In this document: piece by piece, positions 31,609 to 38,959 of the stretch | Position numbering within the stretch: position 1 is the stretch's first letter | Layout of the letters: each line of letters begins with the position of its first letter | Origin: Treponema bryantii | GTDB taxonomy: Bacteria > Spirochaetota > Spirochaetia > Treponematales > Treponemataceae | Assembly: GCF_900113965.1 (NCBI RefSeq) | Contig: NZ_FORI01000006.1 | Span: 186,001-250,000 of the forward strand | DNA length: 64,000 nt | Reading direction: 5' to 3' | Made by a program: the position numbers and the translations under genes | The notes under the pieces: model-generated | The model's database searches: none | Told to the model about the DNA's origin: nothing | Seen by the model: the letters and a program-made list of their open reading frames with translations, nothing else

Positions 31609-33267
31609 TTAAAATGACAGGTGTGTCATACCAGTAAAAACCATGGCAACACCGTGTTCGTTACAATAATCTACAAATTCATCATCGGAAATAGTTCCGC
31701 CAGTCTGAAGAATGGCCTTTACACCACAGTCAATCAGCTTTTTAGTTGTATCACAGAATGGAATGATTCCGTCACACACAAGAATTTCTCCGAGATTGTT
31801 TGTATCAATATTTTTACTAAGACCAAACTCTCCGCCGGCAAGGCCGCTGGCACGCTCAGAATATTTAAGAGCCTCGTACCATACGCCGTCGATTGCACGC
31901 TTTTCTGAAGTACAGCCCTGGGCAATTCCGCAGATAGAATTCTGCTTTAAGAGAACTGCAGAGTAAGAACGCGCACCCATTGCAAGGAGCATACCGAAAA
32001 CCATTTCATCAGTCTGAACCTGAGAAGGTCTGTTCTTTGTACGCACCTTCCACTGATGAAACAGAGTTTTATCCTGAGTCTGAACAAGAAGACCTCCGTT
32101 AATAAAACGGGCTTCCATATCAATATTTGTTACCTTTGCAGAAGGCACAAGCTTAGTCTTTTTATTCTTTGAAAGAATTGTCTTTGCTTCTGTTGTAAAG
32201 CTTGGAGCAACAATGGCGGCGAAATTACCTTTTACGATTTCTTCTGCAGCTTCTGTATTGATTACTGCGCTGCAGGCAAATACTGCATCAAAGGTTGTAA
32301 CAGTATCGTAAGTGTAAGTCTGCTTAAAGGAATCAAGAACATTGGTTGCCTGAGAAGCACCAAGTATTGTTCCAAACTTTACGGCAATTGAAAAAACAGT
32401 TCCTGTGAGTGGTGTAAACTGAGTTGTAAATTCATAACCATCACTGTTTGTACTCTTTACAGTAAGCTGATCTTTAAGCAGGGCAAACAGAGTATTAATC
32501 TGACGCCATGCATAGGCAATATCATTTACCAGAGTGTAAGTTAAATCTTTTCCCTGATATTTTAAAAAGTTTCCAACAGAGCCTTCCTCTGAAGGTGATT
32601 TATAAAGATATGCACTCTGCTGTGCGTTCATTCCGCAGTGGAGCTGAAGCTCACGCTTGAAGGGCAGCATCATATAATTCATAAAGAATTCGTTGTATTT
32701 TGCACTCTGCAGAATTGAAGCAGAAAGTCCTGCATCATAAGCAGAAACAAGATTCAGTGCCTTTGCAGCAAGATAAGTTCGGAATTCTTTTGAGATGCTT
32801 CCAGTCCTTATCTGAATCATTGCTTCTTTATAATCAGCTGGATCTGTAAGAATTAAAATATTCTCGTAATTTGCAAAAGAGCAGCGCAGGGTAGTAGTAA
32901 CAAAATAATTTTTAGGACAAAGCTGATTGTCGAACTGCTTTGAAACAATTGAAGTGTTGATTGAAGGAAGAATATTCATACAAATGATGAAGATGTTATT
33001 GTCTTCTGCATCCGGATGAGAAATATAAGGTTCGTCATCTTCATGATATTTTGACATCATGATGCGGCGAATAAGCTTATAGGTGTCTGCCTTAATCATG
33101 TTATTTTCAGAAAGAGAATTTTCCCTTGTTACAGGGAGTTTCTGCTTTCTGAGAATTTCTTCGGTCTTGTTTGCGGAAAGAATAATCCAGCCGTCTGAAA
33201 CAAGAAACTCGGCAAACTCAACAAGATTCTCTGTGTTTTCTACGTGAATAAGAGCTCTCTTTGTCAT
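31609..33267 (-). CDS. Degenerate PurH-like protein (AICAR transformylase/IMP cyclohydrolase fold)
   Basis: 552 residues, full PurH length, and colinear with PurH: RALIHVENTENLVEFAEFLV, TDPADYKEAM, ELQLHCGMNAQQSAYLY, a KSTNSDG block (271-277) and the C-terminal AILQTGGTISDDE then GVAMVFTGMTHL. The formyltransferase motif that normally reads KHTNPCG has Ser for the catalytic His here. The N-terminal cyclohydrolase segment lacks the usual GGTAK and GGRVKTLHP-type motifs. Both activities may therefore be lost, or reshaped. Cotranscribed with mraY (12-bp gap). Start at 33267; a promoter ends 6 nt upstream and there is no Shine-Dalgarno. Confidence 0.75.
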   Translation of the reverse strand: MTKRALIHVENTENLVEFAEFLVSDGWIILSANKTEEILRKQKLPVTRENSLSENNMIKADTYKLIRRIMMSKYHEDDEPYISHPDAEDNNIFIICMNILPSINTSIVSKQFDNQLCPKNYFVTTTLRCSFANYENILILTDPADYKEAMIQIRTGSISKEFRTYLAAKALNLVSAYDAGLSASILQSAKYNEFFMNYMMLPFKRELQLHCGMNAQQSAYLYKSPSEEGSVGNFLKYQGKDLTYTLVNDIAYAWRQINTLFALLKDQLTVKSTNSDGYEFTTQFTPLTGTVFSIAVKFGTILGASQATNVLDSFKQTYTYDTVTTFDAVFACSAVINTEAAEEIVKGNFAAIVAPSFTTEAKTILSKNKKTKLVPSAKVTNIDMEARFINGGLLVQTQDKTLFHQWKVRTKNRPSQVQTDEMVFGMLLAMGARSYSAVLLKQNSICGIAQGCTSEKRAIDGVWYEALKYSERASGLAGGEFGLSKNIDTNNLGEILVCDGIIPFCDTTKKLIDCGVKAILQTGGTISDDEFVDYCNEHGVAMVFTGMTHLSF

Positions 33268-33273
33268 AATAAT

Positions 33274-33325
33274 ATTTTATCAGAAAAAGTAGTAATTGAA
33301 AATAGACAGAAAAATAATGTAAAAT
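33274..33325. promoter_or_regulatory. Overlapping divergent promoters (PurH-like gene and aroA)
   Basis: Minus strand: -35 TTTTCA (33297-33302), 17 bp, -10 TAAAAT (33274-33279), 6 nt before the start at 33267. Plus strand: -35 TTGAAA (33296-33301), 18 bp, -10 TAAAAT (33320-33325), 6 nt before the start at 33332. The two -35 elements occupy the same bases, so polymerase cannot bind both at once. Confidence 0.6.
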
Positions 33326-33331
33326 AGGGGT

Positions 33332-34705
33332 ATGAAAGCTGTAGCAAAAAAGTCTGTGCTATCGGGACACATAACTGTTCCTGGTTCAAAAAGTCATACA
33401 ATTCGTGCGCTGATTCTTGCCGCAATGGCAGACGGCACTTCGCATATTTCCAATCCACTTCCAAGTAATGATTGTCTCTCTACCGCAGCCGCTGTGCGTC
33501 AGGTTGGTGCTGAGGTTGATTTTGGGGATGATGTTGACGGTGGAGCTTCTACGGGCCGTGACGGCGCTGTCTGGACTGTGCGTGGTGCAGGCAAAAATCT
33601 TCACCTTCCAGAAGGTCAGATTGATGTTGGAAACTCCGGCTCTCTTATGTACTTTTTGTGCCCAGTGCTTTCTACTTTACCAGGCGAGTGTACTTTTACC
33701 GGCGATGAGTCTATCTGCCGCCGCCCTGTAAATCATCTGATTGATGCACTCTGCCAGTTTGGAGCAAACGGCCGCAGTCTTAATGCCGGCCCGGACGGCA
33801 AGCCTGGTACAACTCCGCCATTCAGTTTTTGCGGACCAATTGATGTAAATAAAACTCTTGTTACAGAGGGCGCTCTCTCTCAGTATATTTCGGGCTTTAT
33901 GATGGCAGCTTCCCGCCTTAACGGCACACTTCACATGGAGCTTACAAATCCAAAGGAAACTCCGTACCTTACTATGACAAAGCTCTGGCTTGAGAGTGTT
34001 GGAGTTCCGGTTTCAATTTCTCCGGACTTTAAGAAAATTGCCGTGACCGGCCCGGTGCCTTTTAAGGCCTTTGACCGTGCGGTTCCTTCGGACTGGGAAG
34101 GGGTTGCGTTCCCTCTCGTTGCCGCTTTGATTTCTGGCAGCGAAATTACAATTGATAATGTTGATGGCTCTGGCAGCCAGGGTGATGATAAAATCGTTGA
34201 GGTTTTGCAGTCGGTTGGCGCGGACATTGAGTGGAGGCGCGACGCGGAGCAGCTTATTGTTCGTGGTGGAAAGAAGCTGAGTTCTGCTGGCCTTCCGAAC
34301 GGTGAACTTGTTGTTGAAATGTCTGCCTTCCCGGATGCTATTTGCGCGCTCGCCGTTGCGGCCTGCTTTATCGAAGGAAAGACTGTGTTTACGGATATCG
34401 ATATCTGCCGTAAGAAGGAGACCGACCGCATTAAGGCTATGACCAGTGAGCTGAGTAAGCTCGGAGCTAAGATTGTAGACGAGGGCGACCGTCTCGTTGT
34501 ATATGGAAACGGGGGCGAAGGATTGCACGGTGGCGAGGTTGAGTCTTATAAAGACCACCGCATCGTAATGTCGCTTGCGTGTCTGGGGCTTGGTTTGGCG
34601 GATGGAGAAAAAGTAACAGTAAACGATGCTGAATGGTGCAGCGTAACCTTCCCGCACTTTTTCGAAGTGATGAATAAGATTGGAGCCGGTTTTGAAACAA
34701 TCTGA
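33332..34705 (+). CDS. aroA: 3-phosphoshikimate 1-carboxyvinyltransferase (EPSP synthase)
   Basis: 457 residues. It joins phosphoenolpyruvate to shikimate-3-phosphate in chorismate synthesis. Diagnostic segments: TVPGSKSHTIRALILAAMA (substrate Lys/Ser/Arg), VGNSGSLMYFL (family GNSGT, here Ser), ALSQYISGFMMA, AFPDAICALAVAA (catalytic Asp), CRKKETDRIKAM and YKDHRIVMSLA. Slightly longer than the usual 430 residues because of small loop insertions (DDVDGGASTGRDGAV). The 3' end overlaps the methyltransferase gene. No other aro genes are in the window. Confidence 0.93.
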   Translation: MKAVAKKSVLSGHITVPGSKSHTIRALILAAMADGTSHISNPLPSNDCLSTAAAVRQVGAEVDFGDDVDGGASTGRDGAVWTVRGAGKNLHLPEGQIDVGNSGSLMYFLCPVLSTLPGECTFTGDESICRRPVNHLIDALCQFGANGRSLNAGPDGKPGTTPPFSFCGPIDVNKTLVTEGALSQYISGFMMAASRLNGTLHMELTNPKETPYLTMTKLWLESVGVPVSISPDFKKIAVTGPVPFKAFDRAVPSDWEGVAFPLVAALISGSEITIDNVDGSGSQGDDKIVEVLQSVGADIEWRRDAEQLIVRGGKKLSSAGLPNGELVVEMSAFPDAICALAVAACFIEGKTVFTDIDICRKKETDRIKAMTSELSKLGAKIVDEGDRLVVYGNGGEGLHGGEVESYKDHRIVMSLACLGLGLADGEKVTVNDAEWCSVTFPHFFEVMNKIGAGFETI

Positions 34706-35867
34706 AAACCCGGAGTTTCTCCAGAATCAGCTTATAACCTACATCGGAAATAAACGTGCTCTTTTAGATTTTATCGGTACTGGCGTTCACGAAGTGCAGA
34801 AGCGTCTTTGCCGTGAAAAGCTTTCCTGCCTTGATGTTTTTGCGGGCAGTGGAATTGTAAGCCGCTACCTCAAACAGTATGCTTCAGCAATTACAGTTAA
34901 TGATCTTGAGCAGTATTCGTGCATAATCAACCGCTGCTATCTGAGCGATAAATCAAAAATAAATCTGGAAGAGCTTGAGGCTTTACATACTTCGCTTTGT
35001 AAAAAAATAGATCGCCGCATGGCAACACTCGAAAAATCAGAAACCGGATTTAAAGGCGCAGGCTTTATTTCTGAGCTTTATGCTCCTGCAGATGAAAATC
35101 AGATTGAAGAAGGGGAGCGTTGTTTTTACACACCGTACAATGCTGCCTATCTTGATGTAGCCCGCCAGCTTATTGAAAAAGAAGTGCCCGAAGAACTCAG
35201 AGATTTTTTTATTGCGCCTCTTCTTTCCGAAGCTTCAATTCACGCAAATACTGCGGGAATCTTTAAAGGCTTTTACAAAAACTCAAAAACCGGAACTGGT
35301 CAGTTTGGTGGAAACGGCCGTAATGCGCTTACCAGAATTCGCGGAAAAATCAGCCTGCCTTTCCCTGTGTTTTCTCAATTCAACTGTAAGTCCCGTGTTT
35401 TCAGCTGCGATGCAAATGCTCTTGTGCAGGATCCGGATCTTTATGAAAAAGCTTTTACAACCTCTGGCGTTTTTGATCTTGCTTATTTTGACCCTCCGTA
35501 TAATCAGCATCCTTATGGCTCAAATTATTTTATGCTGAATCTGATTGCAAAATATCAGCGCCCGGATGCAGAAAAAATCAGCCGTGTTTCAGGAATCCCA
35601 CGAGACTGGAACCGTTCCGACTACAACAAAAAACGCCGCGTTGCCGAAGTCTTTGTAGACCTTGTTCGCAATGTAAAAGCACGCTTTGTTCTCGTTTCCT
35701 TTAACTCCGAAGGTTTTATTCCAAAAGATGAAATGATTGAACTTCTTTCTTCTTGCGGCAAAGTTGATGTCCTTGAATCTGATTACAATGCCTTCCGTGG
35801 ATCCAGAAATCTCAGCGGCCGCGAAATCCACGTAAAGGAATTCCTTTTCCTCGTAGAAAAAAAATAA
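34692..35867 (+). CDS. D12-class DNA adenine N6-methyltransferase
   Basis: 391 residues from a probable TTG at 34692, with GGAG 7 bp upstream; a TTG at 34680 has no such site. Motif order is that of the alpha (D12) class: TYIGNKRALLDFIG (SAM motif X), CLDVFAGSGIVSRYLK (motif I), and DLAYFDPPYNQHPYGSNYF (motif IV, DPPY). It methylates adenine N6. No restriction endonuclease gene adjoins it, so it looks like an orphan methyltransferase, or part of a system whose nuclease lies elsewhere. The gene overlaps the end of aroA, which is unusual company, so recent acquisition is possible. Confidence 0.88.
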   Translation: MKQSENPEFLQNQLITYIGNKRALLDFIGTGVHEVQKRLCREKLSCLDVFAGSGIVSRYLKQYASAITVNDLEQYSCIINRCYLSDKSKINLEELEALHTSLCKKIDRRMATLEKSETGFKGAGFISELYAPADENQIEEGERCFYTPYNAAYLDVARQLIEKEVPEELRDFFIAPLLSEASIHANTAGIFKGFYKNSKTGTGQFGGNGRNALTRIRGKISLPFPVFSQFNCKSRVFSCDANALVQDPDLYEKAFTTSGVFDLAYFDPPYNQHPYGSNYFMLNLIAKYQRPDAEKISRVSGIPRDWNRSDYNKKRRVAEVFVDLVRNVKARFVLVSFNSEGFIPKDEMIELLSSCGKVDVLESDYNAFRGSRNLSGREIHVKEFLFLVEKK

Positions 35868-35893
35868 AAAAATCGCAGAAATTTCCCGAAATT

Positions 35894-35923
35894 TTGTCAA
35901 AAATCGCATATCAAACCTATATT
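35894..35923 (+). promoter_or_regulatory. Promoter of the nuclease lipoprotein
   Basis: -35 TTGTCA (35894-35899), 18-bp spacer, -10 TATATT (35918-35923), then GGAGG 6 bp before the ATG. Confidence 0.6.
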
Positions 35924-35938
35924 AACAATGGAGGTTTT

Positions 35939-36973
35939 ATGCGAAAAACTATTGTATTTTTGATTTTTGTGATGGCAGCGACACTTTTGTTCACCGGCTG
36001 CCGGAGTCAATTTGTAAAAGAATCGTCTTTTCGTCTTACGGGAACTTCAGCAGACAGTTCTGGAACAAAGCGCAGTTTTACTCTTGTCTGCTGGAATGTT
36101 CAGACTTTTTTTGATGCGGTTACAAGGGGAACTGAATATAAAGATTTTAAGAATTCTGAGCGGTGGAATAAAGAAAAATATGTAAAGAGGCTGAACAAAC
36201 TTTGCGAGGTAATGACTTCCCTGAATCCCGATATTTTTGTGATGGAAGAAATTGAAAATGATGAAGTTGTTCAGGATATTGCAAACACTCTTGCCGGCGG
36301 TTCCTGGGATAATAAAAAGAACTGGCAGTATGCCTGTTTTGCAAAAGAAAGCGGAAGCGCAATCGGTTGTGCAGTTTTTTCAAGATATGAAATAGTAAGC
36401 CTTAAAACTCATTCTCTTGATATTCAAACTCAGGGAGAAGCCCAGCCTTCATCCCGCCCTCTGATGCAGGTAACTGTTTGCATTGGAGACAGGGAAGTGG
36501 AGCTTTTTGTAAATCACTGGAAATCAAAATCGGGTGGAGAAGAGGAAACAGAAATCTGGCGGGACTGGCAGGAGCTTGTACTTTGTGAAACGGCCAAGGT
36601 TTATGATTCAGTTGTTATGTGTGGCGACTTCAACCGCAGTGCAGAAGATTTTATAACAGCTCCAGATGCAACAGAAAACTTTAATACCGTACTACGAGGA
36701 ACAGATTCTTTATTAAATGTTTATTCTCCGTGGTTTCGTTCAGATGGAAAACTTGCGGACGAAACGGGAAGTTATTTTTACAGTGGTGAGTGGGAAAGAA
36801 TAGATAATATTTTTGTTTTGGGAAATGCCAGTATCACTTCCTTTTCCGCAATAAAAGATTCTCCTCTTGCAGATGAAGATGGTATTCCCGTCTCCTATAA
36901 AATTTATACGGGAGAGGGCTGTTCAGATCATCTTCCTTTGAAGTGTGTGATATCTGTTTCAGATTTACTTTAG
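35939..36973 (+). CDS. Lipoprotein endonuclease/exonuclease/phosphatase (DNase I-like fold)
   Basis: 344 residues from the ATG at 35939, preceded by GGAGG. Lipoprotein signal MRKTIVFLIFVMAATLLFTGC. The exonuclease III/DNase I fold is marked by LVCWNVQTFFD (metal Asn), VMEEIENDEVV (metal Glu), FVNHWKSKSGG (catalytic His), MCGDFNRS (Asp/Asn pair) and the closing CSDHLPLKCV (catalytic Asp-His). It should hydrolyse phosphodiesters outside the cytosol: nucleic acid for scavenging, or possibly a phospholipid or sugar phosphate. It converges on the Smr gene with a 9-bp overlap of coding regions. Confidence 0.88.
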   Translation: MRKTIVFLIFVMAATLLFTGCRSQFVKESSFRLTGTSADSSGTKRSFTLVCWNVQTFFDAVTRGTEYKDFKNSERWNKEKYVKRLNKLCEVMTSLNPDIFVMEEIENDEVVQDIANTLAGGSWDNKKNWQYACFAKESGSAIGCAVFSRYEIVSLKTHSLDIQTQGEAQPSSRPLMQVTVCIGDREVELFVNHWKSKSGGEEETEIWRDWQELVLCETAKVYDSVVMCGDFNRSAEDFITAPDATENFNTVLRGTDSLLNVYSPWFRSDGKLADETGSYFYSGEWERIDNIFVLGNASITSFSAIKDSPLADEDGIPVSYKIYTGEGCSDHLPLKCVISVSDLL

Positions 36974-37528
36974 AAGAACCCAGGTTGCTCCGCTTCCGCC
37001 TTCGGCCTTAGTCTTTGGATGGCCGGAAGCACCGCAGCGTTTGTCGTGTTCAATAAAGCGGCGCACCAGTTCTCCAAGAACCGGGTCTGAGCCGGAAGAG
37101 TGAATGCCTTTTCCGTGAATAATAAGAACCTTGCGAAGTCCGCGAGCCTTGCAGTCTGTGATAAAGCGGTCTAGGCTTTCCTGTGCTTCATCCTGGTGAA
37201 GTCCGTGCAGATCGAGTCTTGCCTCTGGATTCATATTCAAAAGATAGTTTCTGTCATAAAGCTTTGAACGCGATTCCTGTTCTTCTGCAATCTTGTCTTT
37301 GTCGATTGTACCGTAGCGGCGAAGCCAGAGCTCCATAGGATTAATCTGCTTCTGGTTATCGGCTCTGAGCTTTGCTTCAAAATCTTTTTCTGCGGCGCGA
37401 GCCTTTTCTTCTGCAGTAGGCGCATTTGCTTTTTTATGAGATACCTGATTTTTTCCGCTTTCCTTCTGCTTCTTAATCTGATTCTTCTGCATCGAATCCC
37501 ACTGGTTAAGAATATCGCCCATGTCCAT
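36965..37528 (-). CDS. Smr-domain protein
   Basis: 187 residues. Charged, coiled-coil-like N-terminus (QIKKQKESGKNQ, AEEKARAAEKDFEAKL), then an Smr (MutS2 C-terminal-type) domain at about 105-187: ARLDLHGLHQDEAQESLDRF, VLIIHGKGIHSSG and GGSGATWVLL. Stand-alone Smr proteins can be endonucleases acting on branched DNA or on mRNA on collided ribosomes; the DLHG and HGKG motifs are intact. GAGG lies 6 bp before the start. Shares its last 9 bp with the convergent nuclease gene. Confidence 0.9.
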   Translation of the reverse strand: MDMGDILNQWDSMQKNQIKKQKESGKNQVSHKKANAPTAEEKARAAEKDFEAKLRADNQKQINPMELWLRRYGTIDKDKIAEEQESRSKLYDRNYLLNMNPEARLDLHGLHQDEAQESLDRFITDCKARGLRKVLIIHGKGIHSSGSDPVLGELVRRFIEHDKRCGASGHPKTKAEGGSGATWVLLK

Positions 37529-37567
37529 AATCGCCTCGCTGTCATTCCGGCTCGAGTCCGGAAAAGT

Positions 37568-38959
37568 TTATTTGATTATAAAAATATTGTCCGCTGTACA
37601 CCAGCCGCCGGTTTCACCAAGTTCAATGTAATACCATTTTCCAGTGCGTTCAAGAATGCGTACTCTGGTTCCGCTTATCACTTCAGAAACTGATTCTGCG
37701 TTTTCCTGAGGAATCGAATAAATCTTACCGCCACAGGAAATACCGTAACGCTCGCTTCTGCGAACCGCACAGTAAATCAAAATCGCAAGTCCAACAATCA
37801 TAAGAACAACAAACAAAAGCGTTCTGATTTTATGCTTTCTTCGGATTGCGATAATCATACAAATTAAAGAAGCAAGAATTACAATTATCGAAACATACAT
37901 AAGCACAGCCGGGAAAAGCTGATTTGATGAAGAAACAAGACCGTGTTCATTTTCAAAGTTGATTCTTTCTTTTCGTGCCTTTGGATAGGTAAAGAATAAG
38001 TTGTGTTCTTTTGTATAAAGGCTGCTAAGTTCCTGGCATTCTTCTTTTGTAAGCGCAGCGTGAACTATTTCTTCTGTTTCAGATGCTTCCTGGAAAAACG
38101 CTGCTGCAAAAATATCTGAATCATCATTTGTATCTGAAACTTCTTCGCTGTCGGTAAACTCAATTATAACTTCCGGAAGACGGAGTTCACTCCTGTAGCC
38201 GTCATAACCTGCGGCATTCAATCTTATTTTTGGAAGAGTCTGAGGACCAGGTACAAGCCCTGTCCATTCAAAAGACGCAACCGGATTCAGAGTATGACTG
38301 TAGATTCGTTCGCGGTGCCGAGCCTCAGTAAACTCATATTGCTTTGTACAGGTAAAAATAGAATCTTTTGGAATGTCCCAGTTAAACTGAACCAGTTGAG
38401 TTGCATACTGAATATTCACGGTAAAGTTCAGTTTCTTTCCGGTTTTTACAGTGAGCAGCGGAGTCGGGTAATTAGTTTCATCAGAATAAACTTTTGTGCC
38501 GTCTTCAAAAACTACAACAATTCGCGGAGTCATAGTTGCCGGGTCATCAGTTACAGTTATGGTTTCAAAATTAATTGAACAGCGGCGGTTCTGAACAATC
38601 AGAGGAAGAGGTGCCAGCGTATAAGTTCCCTTTGTTCCAAAATTAAACCAGAGTTCAATGGTAGTTCCCTGTACATCATAGTTTTCAGTTTTACGCATAG
38701 TGCGGAATGTAATGTCGTTTTTCTGATTTATGGAAAGCACCTGAACCTGTGATGGACTTACATTTGGAATAACAACAGTAAATCTGAGGTCTGTTTTTGT
38801 GTAGAGATTCTGTCCTTCAGCCGGAGTGATTTTAAGCTGTCTTATCTGATTAAGCGAAACTCTCTGTGCAAAGCTCAGAGACGAAATAAAAATCAGGAGA
38901 AATGATATTAATAATCTTCTGCAAGATCTGAAGGCTGTTTTGATTCGTTGTTTTTCCAT
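37568..38959 (-). CDS. Bat-operon protein with C-terminal SH3 domain (BatD/BatE-like)
   Basis: 463 residues. Signal peptide (RLLISFLLIFISSLSFAQ), then beta-sandwich domains typical of BatD (LKITPAEGQNLYTKTDLRFT, KLNFTVNIQYATQLVQFNWD), a membrane helix at about 325-345 (VLMYVSIIVILASLICMIIA) and a second hydrophobic segment. A bacterial SH3 domain closes the protein (VISGTRVRILERTGKWYYIE then GGWCTADNIF). Bat proteins are envelope factors with poorly defined roles in stress tolerance. Its start lies 52 bp inside the fused Bat VWA gene, so the two are coupled. It is the last gene of the moxR operon. Confidence 0.78.
   Translation of the reverse strand: MEKQRIKTAFRSCRRLLISFLLIFISSLSFAQRVSLNQIRQLKITPAEGQNLYTKTDLRFTVVIPNVSPSQVQVLSINQKNDITFRTMRKTENYDVQGTTIELWFNFGTKGTYTLAPLPLIVQNRRCSINFETITVTDDPATMTPRIVVVFEDGTKVYSDETNYPTPLLTVKTGKKLNFTVNIQYATQLVQFNWDIPKDSIFTCTKQYEFTEARHRERIYSHTLNPVASFEWTGLVPGPQTLPKIRLNAAGYDGYRSELRLPEVIIEFTDSEEVSDTNDDSDIFAAAFFQEASETEEIVHAALTKEECQELSSLYTKEHNLFFTYPKARKERINFENEHGLVSSSNQLFPAVLMYVSIIVILASLICMIIAIRRKHKIRTLLFVVLMIVGLAILIYCAVRRSERYGISCGGKIYSIPQENAESVSEVISGTRVRILERTGKWYYIELGETGGWCTADNIFIIK

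Noticed and set aside
34013-34657. Minus-strand 214-residue ORF opposite aroA
   Set aside because: Antisense shadow; aroA motifs on the plus strand are unambiguous.
34692-35867. Complete restriction-modification system around the D12 methyltransferase
   Set aside because: Neighbouring genes are aroA and a secreted nuclease lipoprotein with a signal peptide; no cytosolic restriction enzyme is present.
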